Shown: one piece after another, positions 1 to 9,022 of the stretch
Position numbering within the stretch: the stretch's first letter is position 1
Layout of the letters: each line of letters opens with the position of its first letter
Source: Methylomonas sp. 11b
GTDB taxonomy: Bacteria > Pseudomonadota > Gammaproteobacteria > Methylococcales > Methylomonadaceae
Direction: 5' to 3'
DNA length: 64,000 nucleotides
Assembly (NCBI RefSeq): GCF_000515215.1
Contig: NZ_KI911557.1
Coordinates: 2,537,741-2,601,740, forward strand
Notes under the pieces: generated by a model
What the model was told of the DNA's origin: nothing
Seen by the model: only the letters and a program-made list of their open reading frames with translations
The model's database searches: none
Translations under genes and position numbers: made by a program

Positions 1-269
1 TCGTTGGCAAGAACGATAATATCCCCACCAGCCATTTCATAACACGCGGTGTTGTATGCGCCCATGGTTGCCCTAGGTCCTATAATACGTTTAATCGTTA
101 GCCCGGGACATTCCATCGAGTGGCTAGTAAAATCATCCTCATCCAGGTAAACAATAACTTCCACATATTCCGGATACTCGCTATTCTCAAGAACACTTTG
201 TAAAAATTCGTTGGCGCGTTGCAAGCGGCCGCGGCTAGGTAATAGAAGGGAAATCAGCGTATTTTTCAT
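1..269 (-). CDS. Glycosyltransferase family 2-like protein, N-terminal fragment cut by the window edge
   Basis: The frame opens with ATG at 269 and is still open at base 1, so about 89 codons are visible. The start MKNTLISLLLPSRGRLQRAN matches the first beta strand and loop of a GT-A sugar-nucleotide-binding fold. VIVYLDEDD and a GPRATMGAYNTA helix follow, and GGDIIVLAN at the edge is where the metal-binding DxD region normally begins. It is the most promoter-distal visible gene of the surface-glycan locus and shares its strand. Donor and acceptor cannot be told. It could also be a GT2-like protein without transferase activity, since the catalytic half is missing. Confidence 0.7.
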   Translation of the reverse strand, partial: MKNTLISLLLPSRGRLQRANEFLQSVLENSEYPEYVEVIVYLDEDDFTSHSMECPGLTIKRIIGPRATMGAYNTACYEMAGGDIIVLAN

Positions 270-716
270 AACGCCCCGATACCATCTAATTTTTCAAAAA
301 ATCCAGCCGAGCTTAAATAAATCATTAAACAAAATTTAAAGTTGACGATCAAATATTCCTCGCTCTCCAATTTAGAGATTTGATATTCCGTTTTTCCATA
401 AACTAAGGTAGTTTTAGCGCGCAACAATATTGGCACCAACAGACGTTGCCTTTCGGCAACATAAACTGAATCATAACAGCCTTAGTTTGACAACACGAGT
501 TGGAATTGTAACTGAATCCTTTATACGGCCAGACTTGAAGACAAATCGCACCTTCTATAGCCAATCCCCAATAAAAGCAACCAGATCGATCCCCCCAACA
601 TCAAATATAGACAAATCAAAAAGCGAGAGATTGTAAAAAACTCTACCTGCCTTTGCAAAGCTGTTGTTGGAACGCAAGTCGTTGGATTGCAATCTGTTTC
701 GACAGTTTCAATACTC
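270..716. other. AT-rich intergenic stretch, no gene recognised
   Basis: About 450 bases between the partial glycosyltransferase and the YfhO-like gene. A short plus-strand open frame (430-636) has no recognisable protein character. I see no RNA gene, repeat or strong terminator. It probably holds the leader or promoter of the partial glycosyltransferase. Confidence 0.5.
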
Positions 717-3080
717 TTATTGCGAAGGCTTTTTCGAGGCGCCCTCGGGATATTGGCTACTCCCTGAATTAGGCAGCAAGAAAAGTAAGGATATCCTTGA
801 CAACATATACCTCCCGTAGACGCCTACAGTCGTCAAGAGTAGGGCAATCGTCAAAATGTAATTGATCCAAATCGTCGCGGCGGTCCATCGGGAGCCTCCT
901 GTAAAGCGGAATGTCACCTCATGGTGCCCGGGAGTCAATTCTAAGGCCTTAAAGGCAATATTGGCTGGAAGAATTGGCGCGGCATGACCATCGATCTGCG
1001 CTTGCCAGCCAGGATGCAGGCTGTCCAAATAAATGAGGAAACTGTTTGAACCGGACGGCATATCAATATTGGCTATCAGTTGGTTGGCACTGAAACGGCG
1101 AATTGTGATTACGTCCGAAGAAACGACTGATGGTGAAGTTGGCATCGCGTCGTACCGCCTTGGATGACTAGTCTGGACGACTGGCGTTTCGTAAAGAGTC
1201 GCCGCAGTATTCACGATATGTCTCGCCTGGGCATCGTTATCTGCGACAACGGGTGTACGGGCTAAATAGAGTTTTGGCGTTTCGCAGCCAATTGCTGCCA
1301 TTAGTGCAGCATCTTTTACTACGCTTGCGAGCGTGAAATATTCCTGCGGAGACTGCCCATCCGTTACGGCAAGACGTGTCTGGATAAGGGAATCAAACGA
1401 CGTACTTGTCATATCCACGCGGTGAACAGGAAAACACAGGTCGAGCGACAAGCTTCCATATCCCAAGCTGTTGCGCGCCCCCCATACGTCCATCAGGGAT
1501 AACCGGTGAATGATGTCTTGCTCGATTTCTCTTCGACGCTTCGGGCTATAAAGCAACGGACGCACATCGTAGGCGTGACGGAGAGACTGCCAGTGCCTGA
1601 ACCAATTTGGCGTCATGGCCGGAGCGTACCACTCCAGCATGAACTTGTAAGTCATCATTTCCAGCAAAACGCAAACCACAAGACTGGGACCCAGTATGTC
1701 GTGTGCAATGCGCTCAGTCCTTAGCCCAAATGCCACCAGGACAAACAGAAGGACGATAACCCACTGCAAGTAGTGAAAGGTGAAAGGTATATCCAGGCTG
1801 GAATCAGTCACATAAGCATACCGCCATCCGTGCGCGGCATCGACCATCACAAAAGCTGCACCCATTACAATAGTGAGCGCTGTAAGGATTAATGTGTTGC
1901 GCTTGCGTATGGATATGCTTTCCAGATAATGATCAACACCAAATCCCGAAGCAACGATAAGCAGAATCTTCGCGACCGGCGTGACAAATCCGATGTGGCG
2001 GAATTTATCCATCGCCGGAAAAAACCTATAGGCAATTTCCGCCACTCCCCCCGAGGTACCTAGAGAAAACAGCAGCACCAACCCGGCTAAAAGCATGAAC
2101 ACCCCAAAGACCTTTGTCCTTGCGTGTACCAGTGCAAATATCAAGAACAGTATGGTGAACAGACCGCAGTAGGCAGTAAAAGCAAAGCGAACCGGCGCTG
2201 CATAGATGAACTCCATAAATTTCACGGGTGATACATACCCCCCATAAGTTAAGAAGATATCCAGCCCGACGGACCCGTTGGACTGCCGCAGGGAAGTGAA
2301 GCTTTGCATGCCGTCGATTACATGCAGGGCAAATTGAACGTTCATAACAGCAATGACCAGCGCTACGCAGACGATTAGCAGCCCTCCTGGATTAGGAACC
2401 GCAAAGCTTAGAAGTGACGATATTTGAGGCCGTAGTAGAAGCAGCCAGATACAGACGAATGCGCACAGTGTGGCCGCAATGAATATCTGCGTATAAAAAA
2501 GCCCGCCCAGCGTCATCGCAATCAGCGCGAATGCTAAGTGTTCCAAGCCTCCACCACGTAGAAACCGGGCGGTGTGATACAACATCAATGGATACAGATA
2601 AATCAGGTGGAAGTTCCAATGAATCTGCGTCCCCCAAGAAACCGAAAGCACGCCAGTGATGCCAATGATGATAGGGCTGATGCGGTGCCGATGGAAAAGC
2701 GAGGACAGTTGGTACAGACCATAGAGCAGCAGAGCTTCTTCGAGATAAAGTCCGAACCGAAACAGTAATAGAGTGTCAGTGACGGAAAAGAGTTTTCCCA
2801 AAAAAACTGCCGCATAAAAGGCCGGCGTGAACGTGAAAGCATAGGCAAAATCCGCCGTGACGCCCTGATTGGTAAATGGTAACCAAAGTGGAAACTCATC
2901 CGAGAGTAAAAATTCACGATAGACCGTACCAAACATCTGGAAGTTAATCATCGTGTCATGAGCCAATGGCAGATTGGCTGCTGCAAGAGCCCAAAATAGG
3001 CAGGCATGCAGACTCAGAATGATGACTAGGTCAGAAGGCAGGTAGTTGCCTATAAGATTTTTAGGAGTGCTTTCAGTCAC
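717..3080 (-). CDS. YfhO-family polytopic membrane protein (GT-C-like)
   Basis: A 787-residue protein with roughly a dozen hydrophobic segments in its first 480 residues, then a soluble part. The N-terminal pattern (first TM helix, then a loop with LAHDT) resembles GT-C glycosyltransferases. The C-terminal LDSLHPGWQAQIDGHAAPIL and the following beta-rich segment ending in a last TM helix are the hallmark of YfhO-like proteins, some of which glycosylate teichoic or surface polymers. The start is GTG at 3080, six bases after the SGNH gene's stop, so both are probably co-transcribed. Its likely role is transfer or decoration of a lipid-linked sugar at the outer face of the inner membrane. The substrate is unknown. 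Confidence 0.72.
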   Translation of the reverse strand: MTESTPKNLIGNYLPSDLVIILSLHACLFWALAAANLPLAHDTMINFQMFGTVYREFLLSDEFPLWLPFTNQGVTADFAYAFTFTPAFYAAVFLGKLFSVTDTLLLFRFGLYLEEALLLYGLYQLSSLFHRHRISPIIIGITGVLSVSWGTQIHWNFHLIYLYPLMLYHTARFLRGGGLEHLAFALIAMTLGGLFYTQIFIAATLCAFVCIWLLLLRPQISSLLSFAVPNPGGLLIVCVALVIAVMNVQFALHVIDGMQSFTSLRQSNGSVGLDIFLTYGGYVSPVKFMEFIYAAPVRFAFTAYCGLFTILFLIFALVHARTKVFGVFMLLAGLVLLFSLGTSGGVAEIAYRFFPAMDKFRHIGFVTPVAKILLIVASGFGVDHYLESISIRKRNTLILTALTIVMGAAFVMVDAAHGWRYAYVTDSSLDIPFTFHYLQWVIVLLFVLVAFGLRTERIAHDILGPSLVVCVLLEMMTYKFMLEWYAPAMTPNWFRHWQSLRHAYDVRPLLYSPKRRREIEQDIIHRLSLMDVWGARNSLGYGSLSLDLCFPVHRVDMTSTSFDSLIQTRLAVTDGQSPQEYFTLASVVKDAALMAAIGCETPKLYLARTPVVADNDAQARHIVNTAATLYETPVVQTSHPRRYDAMPTSPSVVSSDVITIRRFSANQLIANIDMPSGSNSFLIYLDSLHPGWQAQIDGHAAPILPANIAFKALELTPGHHEVTFRFTGGSRWTAATIWINYILTIALLLTTVGVYGRYMLSRISLLFLLPNSGSSQYPEGASKKPSQ

Positions 3081-3086
3081 GAATTA

Positions 3087-4211
3087 CTACCGCTTCCACC
3101 TGACCGTTGAAAAAATAGCGGCCGCAATAATTTCATTTGCGCGTTCAGTCGTATGGGCGAAATCCAGAAACACCTCACTTTGTCTATTATCAAGAATACT
3201 TCTCAAATCTACCGATATAATTCCATTGGCATTCAATGCGTCACTCTGGTTAGCAAACTTGTCGATGCTGTGCGTATATACAAACTCCATTCCTGGTGGG
3301 GTCAACAAGAAGTTATCAATAAGAAATTGCTCGTGTTTAGTGCGAGATTTAAGCGAAAAGATGGACGGTTGAAGAAAATGATAAAAATCAGCTCCCGACG
3401 TTTTGCTGTATTGATGCGCTAACCGAATATTATTGGCAAAATTCTCGCTTGCCTTAATCGCCCTTGCGTTTACCTCTTCGGCATTACGCGTATTTAGAGG
3501 GGGCGACTTCTGTTTGATATATTTGAGCAGTTCGGCAAAGTGTATTAATTTTACTTTCTCTAAAACCGGCAATATTTGTGATTCAAGGACACCCGGTTTT
3601 TCTGAATTCCGTAGAGTGTTTATGTTGAGACCATATTCGTAATCGTTGTATACGTTATATATAATATCGCAGCCACCATCGAAAAATATTACGATATCAC
3701 CTTTTTTTAGCGTTGTTTCGTGTAAGAAAAGAAGTTGCTGCTTGGTGTTCATCGATGAGGCACCGTAATTGACGACCTTATATTTAGTCGTAATTTCGTT
3801 AATCTTGCGCTGCACTATGCTTGGGATAGTGTATTCGTCCGGTACTTCCTGCGAATATATTGTGGACGCGCCATAGATATACACAGTATTTGTCGCGTCT
3901 TCCGGGACAAACGCAGTCCGGCGGTGCTCGTCAATCACATTGATATACTTACCTTCAAAATTTACTAATCTACGGACTTTATCATCAAATTTTGCTTTTT
4001 CTCCGTTAGAGGATTCATGAATGAATTCCGCGCTAAAGTAAGGCGAATCAGAATATGCCGGTGGTTTTTTTGCCCGAAAAACCCACCGGGACTCATATAC
4101 CGGCAGTTTTTTTATAATGAGCTGGCTACATACTTCTATTAAATAGGTCGTAACTATAAGAGTCACAAGGACAATTATCAAATTAGATATTTTGTCGAAT
4201 TTCACCGTCAC
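3087..4211 (-). CDS. Membrane-anchored SGNH/GDSL-like hydrolase, possible glycan O-acyltransferase partner
   Basis: About 374 residues. One N-terminal hydrophobic helix (residues 8-30) anchors an exported SGNH fold. YIYGAST near residue 115 is the block I nucleophile region (GAS in place of GDS), NYGASS fits block II, and DFAHTTERANEIIA near the C terminus supplies the Asp-x-x-His pair. The GTG at 4211 is preferred because GAGAGGAAG sits just upstream; TTG at 4214 and GTG at 4205 are alternatives. Base composition is noticeably more AT-rich than its neighbours, suggesting separate acquisition. It lies next to an MBOAT gene and a second SGNH gene, as in alginate-type acetylation systems. Confidence 0.7.
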   Translation of the reverse strand: MTVKFDKISNLIIVLVTLIVTTYLIEVCSQLIIKKLPVYESRWVFRAKKPPAYSDSPYFSAEFIHESSNGEKAKFDDKVRRLVNFEGKYINVIDEHRRTAFVPEDATNTVYIYGASTIYSQEVPDEYTIPSIVQRKINEITTKYKVVNYGASSMNTKQQLLFLHETTLKKGDIVIFFDGGCDIIYNVYNDYEYGLNINTLRNSEKPGVLESQILPVLEKVKLIHFAELLKYIKQKSPPLNTRNAEEVNARAIKASENFANNIRLAHQYSKTSGADFYHFLQPSIFSLKSRTKHEQFLIDNFLLTPPGMEFVYTHSIDKFANQSDALNANGIISVDLRSILDNRQSEVFLDFAHTTERANEIIAAAIFSTVRWKR

Positions 4212-4384
4212 CAATACTTCCTCTCGTAAGGTTTGTTATTGTTCTTTAAAGGGTTTGAGTCCAATCATGCCTATAAGCAACGTCCTCAATCTTATCGGTT
4301 GATCCGGTGTTTCCAGTCTCTGCGCTTAATAGCCGTTTTGGGTCGTAGGCGGCTTATGGGTAAAGCCTTGTTTCGTGCGATTCG

Positions 4385-5782
4385 TCAGAAATCGAAATAG
4401 ATAAAAGCCGCCGTGTTTCCTTGGCTTACTGTAATCGCCATAAGCCAACAGAAAACCAGCGCAGTCCATAGAAGCTCCGGCCGCAAATAATGGGCCGCAA
4501 ATTTGACCTTCCGGATGTCGTCAAACCGATGTAGCGCAAAGAACACTAAGATCAACAACAACGGAAAAATATTATTGTGGGCGAATGAAGCAATCCCGCC
4601 CCAACCGCCGATAAAGGGGGCAGCCCAGATGTTTAGCGCTTTTGCAATAGTCGGGCTACGAAAAAAGACCGCTGCAAAAGCGAAAAAATGAAATGTCAGC
4701 AACACTCCAATCCAATCGGGCATTTTGCCGGATGGCAAACCGCGTAAGACGGGCCGCAACAAATAATTAACCGATATACCGATACCGTGCAACAAGCCCC
4801 AGATCAAAAAGGTCCAATTCGCACCATGCCATAAACCGCTTAACAGCATGGTGATCAATATATTACGGACGGCCTTGAACCGTCCGTGCCGGTAGCCGCC
4901 GAGCGGTTGAAAAAGATAGTCACGAAACCAGAATGAAAGCGTAATATGCCATCGAGTCCATAAGTCGCTAAGCGAACGCGCGGCGTACGGGCGGCGGAAA
5001 TTATTAGGCAGATGAATTCCTATCGCGAGCGCAAGTCCAATTGCCATGTCCGTATATCCGCTGAAGTCGCAATATATTTGAACCGAGAAACCGTAAATTG
5101 CCAACAGCGCATCCGGCGCACCAAGCGTTCCATTCTGTTTATAAACATCATCGACCGCAAAACCTACTTGATCGGCAAAAACCAGTTTTTTTACCAAACC
5201 GAGCGAAAAGATTGTAAGTGGCACCGCAAACCGGCGTAACGTGGCGATTCGCTGCCGCTCGAGTTGCGGCAACAATTCGGCAGGGCGCAGAATCGGCCCG
5301 GCAATCAGGTGCGGAAAAAACAAGACGTAGGCAAGTACCGTCGATAGGGAGGATGTCGCCTGAAACCGACCTTTGTAGATATCGATGACATAGGCTGCGA
5401 GGGTAAAAGTGACGAAAGACAAGCCAAGCGGCAATGGCAAATTGAGCAAATTGTCGTGCATATCAACAAACGGTCCGATCAGTTCCCTAAAGAAAAAATC
5501 AGTGTACTTGTAGAAAACGAGCGGCAAAAATAAACCGATGACGGTTGTAACCGCCAGGCGTTTGCGTGCGACTGGATTGACCGCGCCATTCATACAAATT
5601 ACGCCCAAGTAGGCGATCGCCGTCAATAAGTATGGCAGCCATATGTATTCGATTCGCCACCATCCATAAAAAATCGTGCTGCCAAGAATGATCAGGTAAA
5701 TTCTAAATTGCTTGGGAATGACGAAGTGGAGCAGGAAGTAAACGGAAAAAAATACAAAAAACACCGGCGAACTAAATAGCAT
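4385..5782 (-). CDS. MBOAT-family O-acyltransferase (AlgI-like)
   Basis: A 465-residue polytopic inner-membrane protein of typical AlgI length. The MBOAT core is present: SLSDLWTRWHITLSFWFRDY (His near 279) and GLWHGANWTFLIWGLLHG with the invariant His near residue 319. IYCDFSGYTDMAIGLA is the other conserved block. AlgI-type proteins pass an acyl (usually acetyl) group across the membrane to a periplasmic SGNH-type enzyme. SGNH genes lie on both sides (3087-4211 and 5795-6787), 12 bases separating it from the upstream one. I infer O-acetylation of the exported glycan made by this locus; the acceptor sugar is unknown. Confidence 0.9.
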   Translation of the reverse strand: MLFSSPVFFVFFSVYFLLHFVIPKQFRIYLIILGSTIFYGWWRIEYIWLPYLLTAIAYLGVICMNGAVNPVARKRLAVTTVIGLFLPLVFYKYTDFFFRELIGPFVDMHDNLLNLPLPLGLSFVTFTLAAYVIDIYKGRFQATSSLSTVLAYVLFFPHLIAGPILRPAELLPQLERQRIATLRRFAVPLTIFSLGLVKKLVFADQVGFAVDDVYKQNGTLGAPDALLAIYGFSVQIYCDFSGYTDMAIGLALAIGIHLPNNFRRPYAARSLSDLWTRWHITLSFWFRDYLFQPLGGYRHGRFKAVRNILITMLLSGLWHGANWTFLIWGLLHGIGISVNYLLRPVLRGLPSGKMPDWIGVLLTFHFFAFAAVFFRSPTIAKALNIWAAPFIGGWGGIASFAHNNIFPLLLILVFFALHRFDDIRKVKFAAHYLRPELLWTALVFCWLMAITVSQGNTAAFIYFDF

Positions 5783-5794
5783 TCCTTATCCTGT

Positions 5795-6787
5795 TTACTT
5801 GTTGACTGAGGCGTTGCCTGATTGGGAAAGCATTGGCTGGATTGCCTCGGCCATTAGTCGGTGGCCGAGTGCGTTGGGGTGCGGATCGGTCGGCGTCGCC
5901 CAGATATCTTTCTGAGGCACACCTTTCATTGTGGGCAGTTGGTCGCAATAAGTGTATCCATACTCGGCGGATACTTGCTTCATGATGTCATGGACAAACC
6001 CGAATTTGTAGTCAACTAAGTTGTATGTGATGGGCGTCATGGCCAGATATATACGAATATTGTTCGCTTTGGCATACTCCGAAAGCTGCTTGAGCTTTTC
6101 TTTCATTTTGAGCATGCCGGGCGCCTCTGGCTGATAGACGTCGCGATAGTACTGAACCATCGATTGTTCTCCATTCTTATCGAAGAACCGGTGATAAACG
6201 CCCCATAAGATCACCGCCAGTTGACTGTGACGTAACAGCAAATTATCTCCGCCAGCAGGTAGATCTTCGGCGTCGCGCAGACAATAATGCACGACGATAT
6301 CGGTCGGCTTCAGATCGGCAAGTTCATCAAAAAAACGGGAAACGTAGCGCTCCGTGTTGTAGTTGCCGACTCCGGCGTTAAGCACTTGCACAGGCTGTTT
6401 GTCGATAGCGTTCAGCGCCTTCTCAAGCCTAACTTCAAGGGTATCCTGTTCAGGAACACCCCAGCCAAACGTGATGGAGGCGCCGAGAAAGAGGATTCTT
6501 CGTCCGCCAGGCGGTAAAGGGGAAAGCTGACCACCGCGCAATCCATGCTCGTTAAGGCGAATTTCGACATTTTGCAATATCGCGGATTTCGACTTAACGT
6601 GATCGAAATCAAGCATAGGCTCGGAACGGCGGATTTTTAGCTCTTTGCCGTAGCGCCACATCTCGATATCGTAGTTGGTCATCGAGCTGTTTTTTACGCG
6701 CAAGAGGCCTTCTGCGAGACCTAGTGAGATTACCAACGAAATACAGACTAAAGCAATTGAGTGAAATTTTTTATTGGTTTGCCGCAT
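5795..6787 (-). CDS. Membrane-anchored SGNH/GDSL hydrolase-like protein
   Basis: A 330-residue protein with an N-terminal hydrophobic helix (residues 8-26) and a periplasmic SGNH domain. Block I reads RRILFLGASITFGWG with Ser near 104, VLNAGVGNYNTERY is block II, and the C-terminal TDPHPNALGHRL carries the catalytic Asp (near 301) and His (near 303). It differs clearly from the other SGNH protein of the cluster and directly precedes the MBOAT gene in transcription order. I infer it is the soluble acyl-transfer or esterase half of the acylation system. A free esterase role cannot be excluded. Confidence 0.78.
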   Translation of the reverse strand: MRQTNKKFHSIALVCISLVISLGLAEGLLRVKNSSMTNYDIEMWRYGKELKIRRSEPMLDFDHVKSKSAILQNVEIRLNEHGLRGGQLSPLPPGGRRILFLGASITFGWGVPEQDTLEVRLEKALNAIDKQPVQVLNAGVGNYNTERYVSRFFDELADLKPTDIVVHYCLRDAEDLPAGGDNLLLRHSQLAVILWGVYHRFFDKNGEQSMVQYYRDVYQPEAPGMLKMKEKLKQLSEYAKANNIRIYLAMTPITYNLVDYKFGFVHDIMKQVSAEYGYTYCDQLPTMKGVPQKDIWATPTDPHPNALGHRLMAEAIQPMLSQSGNASVNK

Positions 6788-7006
6788 AAAAACTTTTGAG
6801 AGAATTTGAATATAAATCCGGGCATCCCAATTTCAAAAATCTTCGTTGTACTTGGCGTCCCGCATGCAGTTATATATAGATTGTGTTCCGCCGAAGCTTG
6901 TAGTTTGAGCGCCTTTATTATCGAGAGAATTTATTAATGCCATAACCTGCTGCTTTTACCGTAATTCGCCGGCCGCCTTTAAATTGACCACTATCGAGCG
7001 GCGCAA

Positions 7007-8839
7007 TTAATCCAGCTCAAAGGCAGGGCTGTCATTTATTTTCAGGCGGGCATCCTGTTTTTCTTTGTACAGAATGTAGTTCTCAATAACCAGCAATTCG
7101 ATCTCCGAGCCCATGAAACAACGAAAAGCATCTTCGGGACTGCAAACAATAGGTTCTCCACGAACATTAAAACTGGTGTTAACGAGAACAGGGCAACCGG
7201 TCCGTGCTTTGAACGAGGATAGGAGTTCATGAAACCTCGGATTGGTTTCTCTATCCACGGATTGTATTCTTGCGGAATAGTCGACATGGGTCACGGCCGG
7301 TATTTCGGAGCGTTGTACATTAAGCTTATCGATTCCAAATAGCGCTGACTCCTGTTCCGTTATTTTTCTGCGCTTATTTTCGGCTACATTTGCAACGAAA
7401 AGCATATATGGGCTATCACAATCAAGCTCAAACCAATCAACCATATCTTCTCGTAATATTGCCGGCGCAAAAGGACGGAAGCTCTCGCGATACTTGACTT
7501 TGAGGTTTAACGTTTTCTGCATCACTGGATTGCGAGGATCTCCGAGTATAGAACGGGCCCCGAGCGCGCGAGGGCCAAACTCCATACGCCCTTGAAACCA
7601 TCCCACGGCTTTTCCCGCTACCAAAGCATCTACGGTGGCCTGAATCAAATCGGAGTCATCTAATTTTTCAAAGCCAGCGCCAGCATTGACGAGTTGCCGT
7701 TCAATCTCACTATTGCTGTAACTCGGCCCAAGGTAGCCGCCCGACATCGCATCACGCCCGTTTGTTCGGCGCGGCTTGTTAAGGTGTGTGTAATAAGCAG
7801 CCAATGCCGCGCCAACAGCGCCGCCGGCATCGCCGGCGGCCGGTTGAATCCAAATTTTTTCAAATTTACCGTCGCGCAAGATTCTGCCGTTAGCCACGCA
7901 ATTTAGAGCCACACCACCGGCAAGACAAAGATTTTTGCTGCTGTTTTCACTGGAAAGGCTACGCGTCAAGCGAAGCACTATTTCTTCGGTAACCCATTGA
8001 ATAGATGCCGCAATATCCATGTGCTTTTGCGTCAATGGCTGATCCGGATTTCGAGGCGGCTCACCAAAAAGCTTGTAGAATTTCTTGTTGGTCATCTTGA
8101 GGCCGGTGCAATAATCAAAATATTGCATATCCAGCCGAAAACTACCGTCAGCCTTCAGATCAATGAGTTTATCCAGAATAACGTCGGCATATTTTGCTTC
8201 TCCGTAGGGAGCCAACCCCATCACCTTGTATTCACCTGAATTAACTTTAAAACCAAGATAATAGGTAAACGCTGAATATAAAAGGCCAATAGAATGAGGA
8301 AAATGCATCTCTTTCGCCGTCTCCAAGCGATTCTCGCATCCGATCGATACTGAAGTCGTTGTCCATTCGCCAACGCCATCCATTGTTAGCACAACGGCTT
8401 CCTCGAATGGTGAAGCAAAAAAAGCCGAGGCGGCGTGACTTTGATGATGTTCAGCAAATAACAAACGGCTTTCTATACTCGGATCTGCACCCAGCTTTTT
8501 CAACTCATCCCGCAATACTAACTTTTGAAAGAGCTTTTCTTTCAGCCAAATCGGCATTGCCGTTAAAAATGATTGAAAACCACGCGGAGCAAAGGCAATA
8601 TAGGTTTCAAGAAGTCGTTCGAATTTTAAAAAAGGCTTGTCGTAAAATACAACATACTCAATTTGATCCAGCTTTTTACCAGCCGCATTCAGGCAATATT
8701 CAATCGCGTTTTTAGGAAAACCCGCATCGTGTTTTTTGCGCGTAAAACGTTCTTCTTGCGCGGCGGCGATTATTTGCCCATCTACAATCAGACAGGCCGC
8801 ACTATCGTGATAAAACGCCGAGATACCTAATATGTTCAC
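7007..8839 (-). CDS. NodU/CmcH-family carbamoyltransferase
   Basis: About 610 residues from a GTG at 8839, giving NILGISAFYHDSAACLIVDG, the normal N terminus of the family. The frame stays open further upstream, but those codons overlap the DUF5989 gene in another frame and do not resemble the family. The N-terminal Kae1/ASKHA-like part has HHQSHAASAF and MDGVGEW; the YrdC-like C-terminal part has FGPRALGARSIL and GGVALNCVANG with PAAGDAGGAVGAAL. Family members transfer the carbamoyl group from carbamoyl phosphate to a sugar or metabolite hydroxyl. It sits 17 bases downstream of DUF5989 and SxtJ genes, a trio recurrent in surface-glycan loci. Likely cytoplasmic carbamoylation of a glycan precursor. 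Confidence 0.9.
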   Translation of the reverse strand: MNILGISAFYHDSAACLIVDGQIIAAAQEERFTRKKHDAGFPKNAIEYCLNAAGKKLDQIEYVVFYDKPFLKFERLLETYIAFAPRGFQSFLTAMPIWLKEKLFQKLVLRDELKKLGADPSIESRLLFAEHHQSHAASAFFASPFEEAVVLTMDGVGEWTTTSVSIGCENRLETAKEMHFPHSIGLLYSAFTYYLGFKVNSGEYKVMGLAPYGEAKYADVILDKLIDLKADGSFRLDMQYFDYCTGLKMTNKKFYKLFGEPPRNPDQPLTQKHMDIAASIQWVTEEIVLRLTRSLSSENSSKNLCLAGGVALNCVANGRILRDGKFEKIWIQPAAGDAGGAVGAALAAYYTHLNKPRRTNGRDAMSGGYLGPSYSNSEIERQLVNAGAGFEKLDDSDLIQATVDALVAGKAVGWFQGRMEFGPRALGARSILGDPRNPVMQKTLNLKVKYRESFRPFAPAILREDMVDWFELDCDSPYMLFVANVAENKRRKITEQESALFGIDKLNVQRSEIPAVTHVDYSARIQSVDRETNPRFHELLSSFKARTGCPVLVNTSFNVRGEPIVCSPEDAFRCFMGSEIELLVIENYILYKEKQDARLKINDSPAFELD

Positions 8840-8856
8840 GGGTATTTCGGCAAATT

Positions 8857-9009
8857 TCAAAATATGGCGTAAATAAATGGCGCTATTGCGGAGCCTTGGC
8901 TTAAAACAACCAAACCGCCGACCAAGGCTAGCACGAATATGATTGGCAATAGCCAATACTTCTTTCGCATGGATAGGAAAACCCAAAGTTCTCGCAAGGT
9001 ATTCAGCAT
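8857..9009 (-). CDS. DUF5989 small membrane protein (50 residues)
   Basis: This gene is too short for usual ORF cut-offs and lies in a different frame under the falsely extended start of the carbamoyltransferase. ATG at 9009 and TGA at 8857-8859 give 50 residues: MLNTLRELWVFLSMRKKYWL, then one hydrophobic helix with VLALVGGLVVLSQGSAIAPF and a C-terminal YAIF. This is the familiar DUF5989 pattern (basic amphipathic start, RKKYWLLP, TM helix, QGSAIAPF). A GTGGAA about ten bases upstream can serve as ribosome binding site. It starts 13 bases after the SxtJ stop and ends 17 bases before the carbamoyltransferase start. Function is unknown; the association suggests a membrane partner of the carbamoyltransferase. 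Confidence 0.93.
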   Translation of the reverse strand: MLNTLRELWVFLSMRKKYWLLPIIFVLALVGGLVVLSQGSAIAPFIYAIF

Positions 9010-9022
9010 CGCTAATTCCACA

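Noticed and set aside
430..636. 68-codon plus-strand open frame
   Set aside because: No ribosome site, low-complexity product with no family features, in an AT-rich intergenic stretch.
7007..8986. Longer carbamoyltransferase starting at 8986
   Set aside because: The additional 49 residues overlap the DUF5989 gene and the family normally begins with NILGISAFYHDSA.
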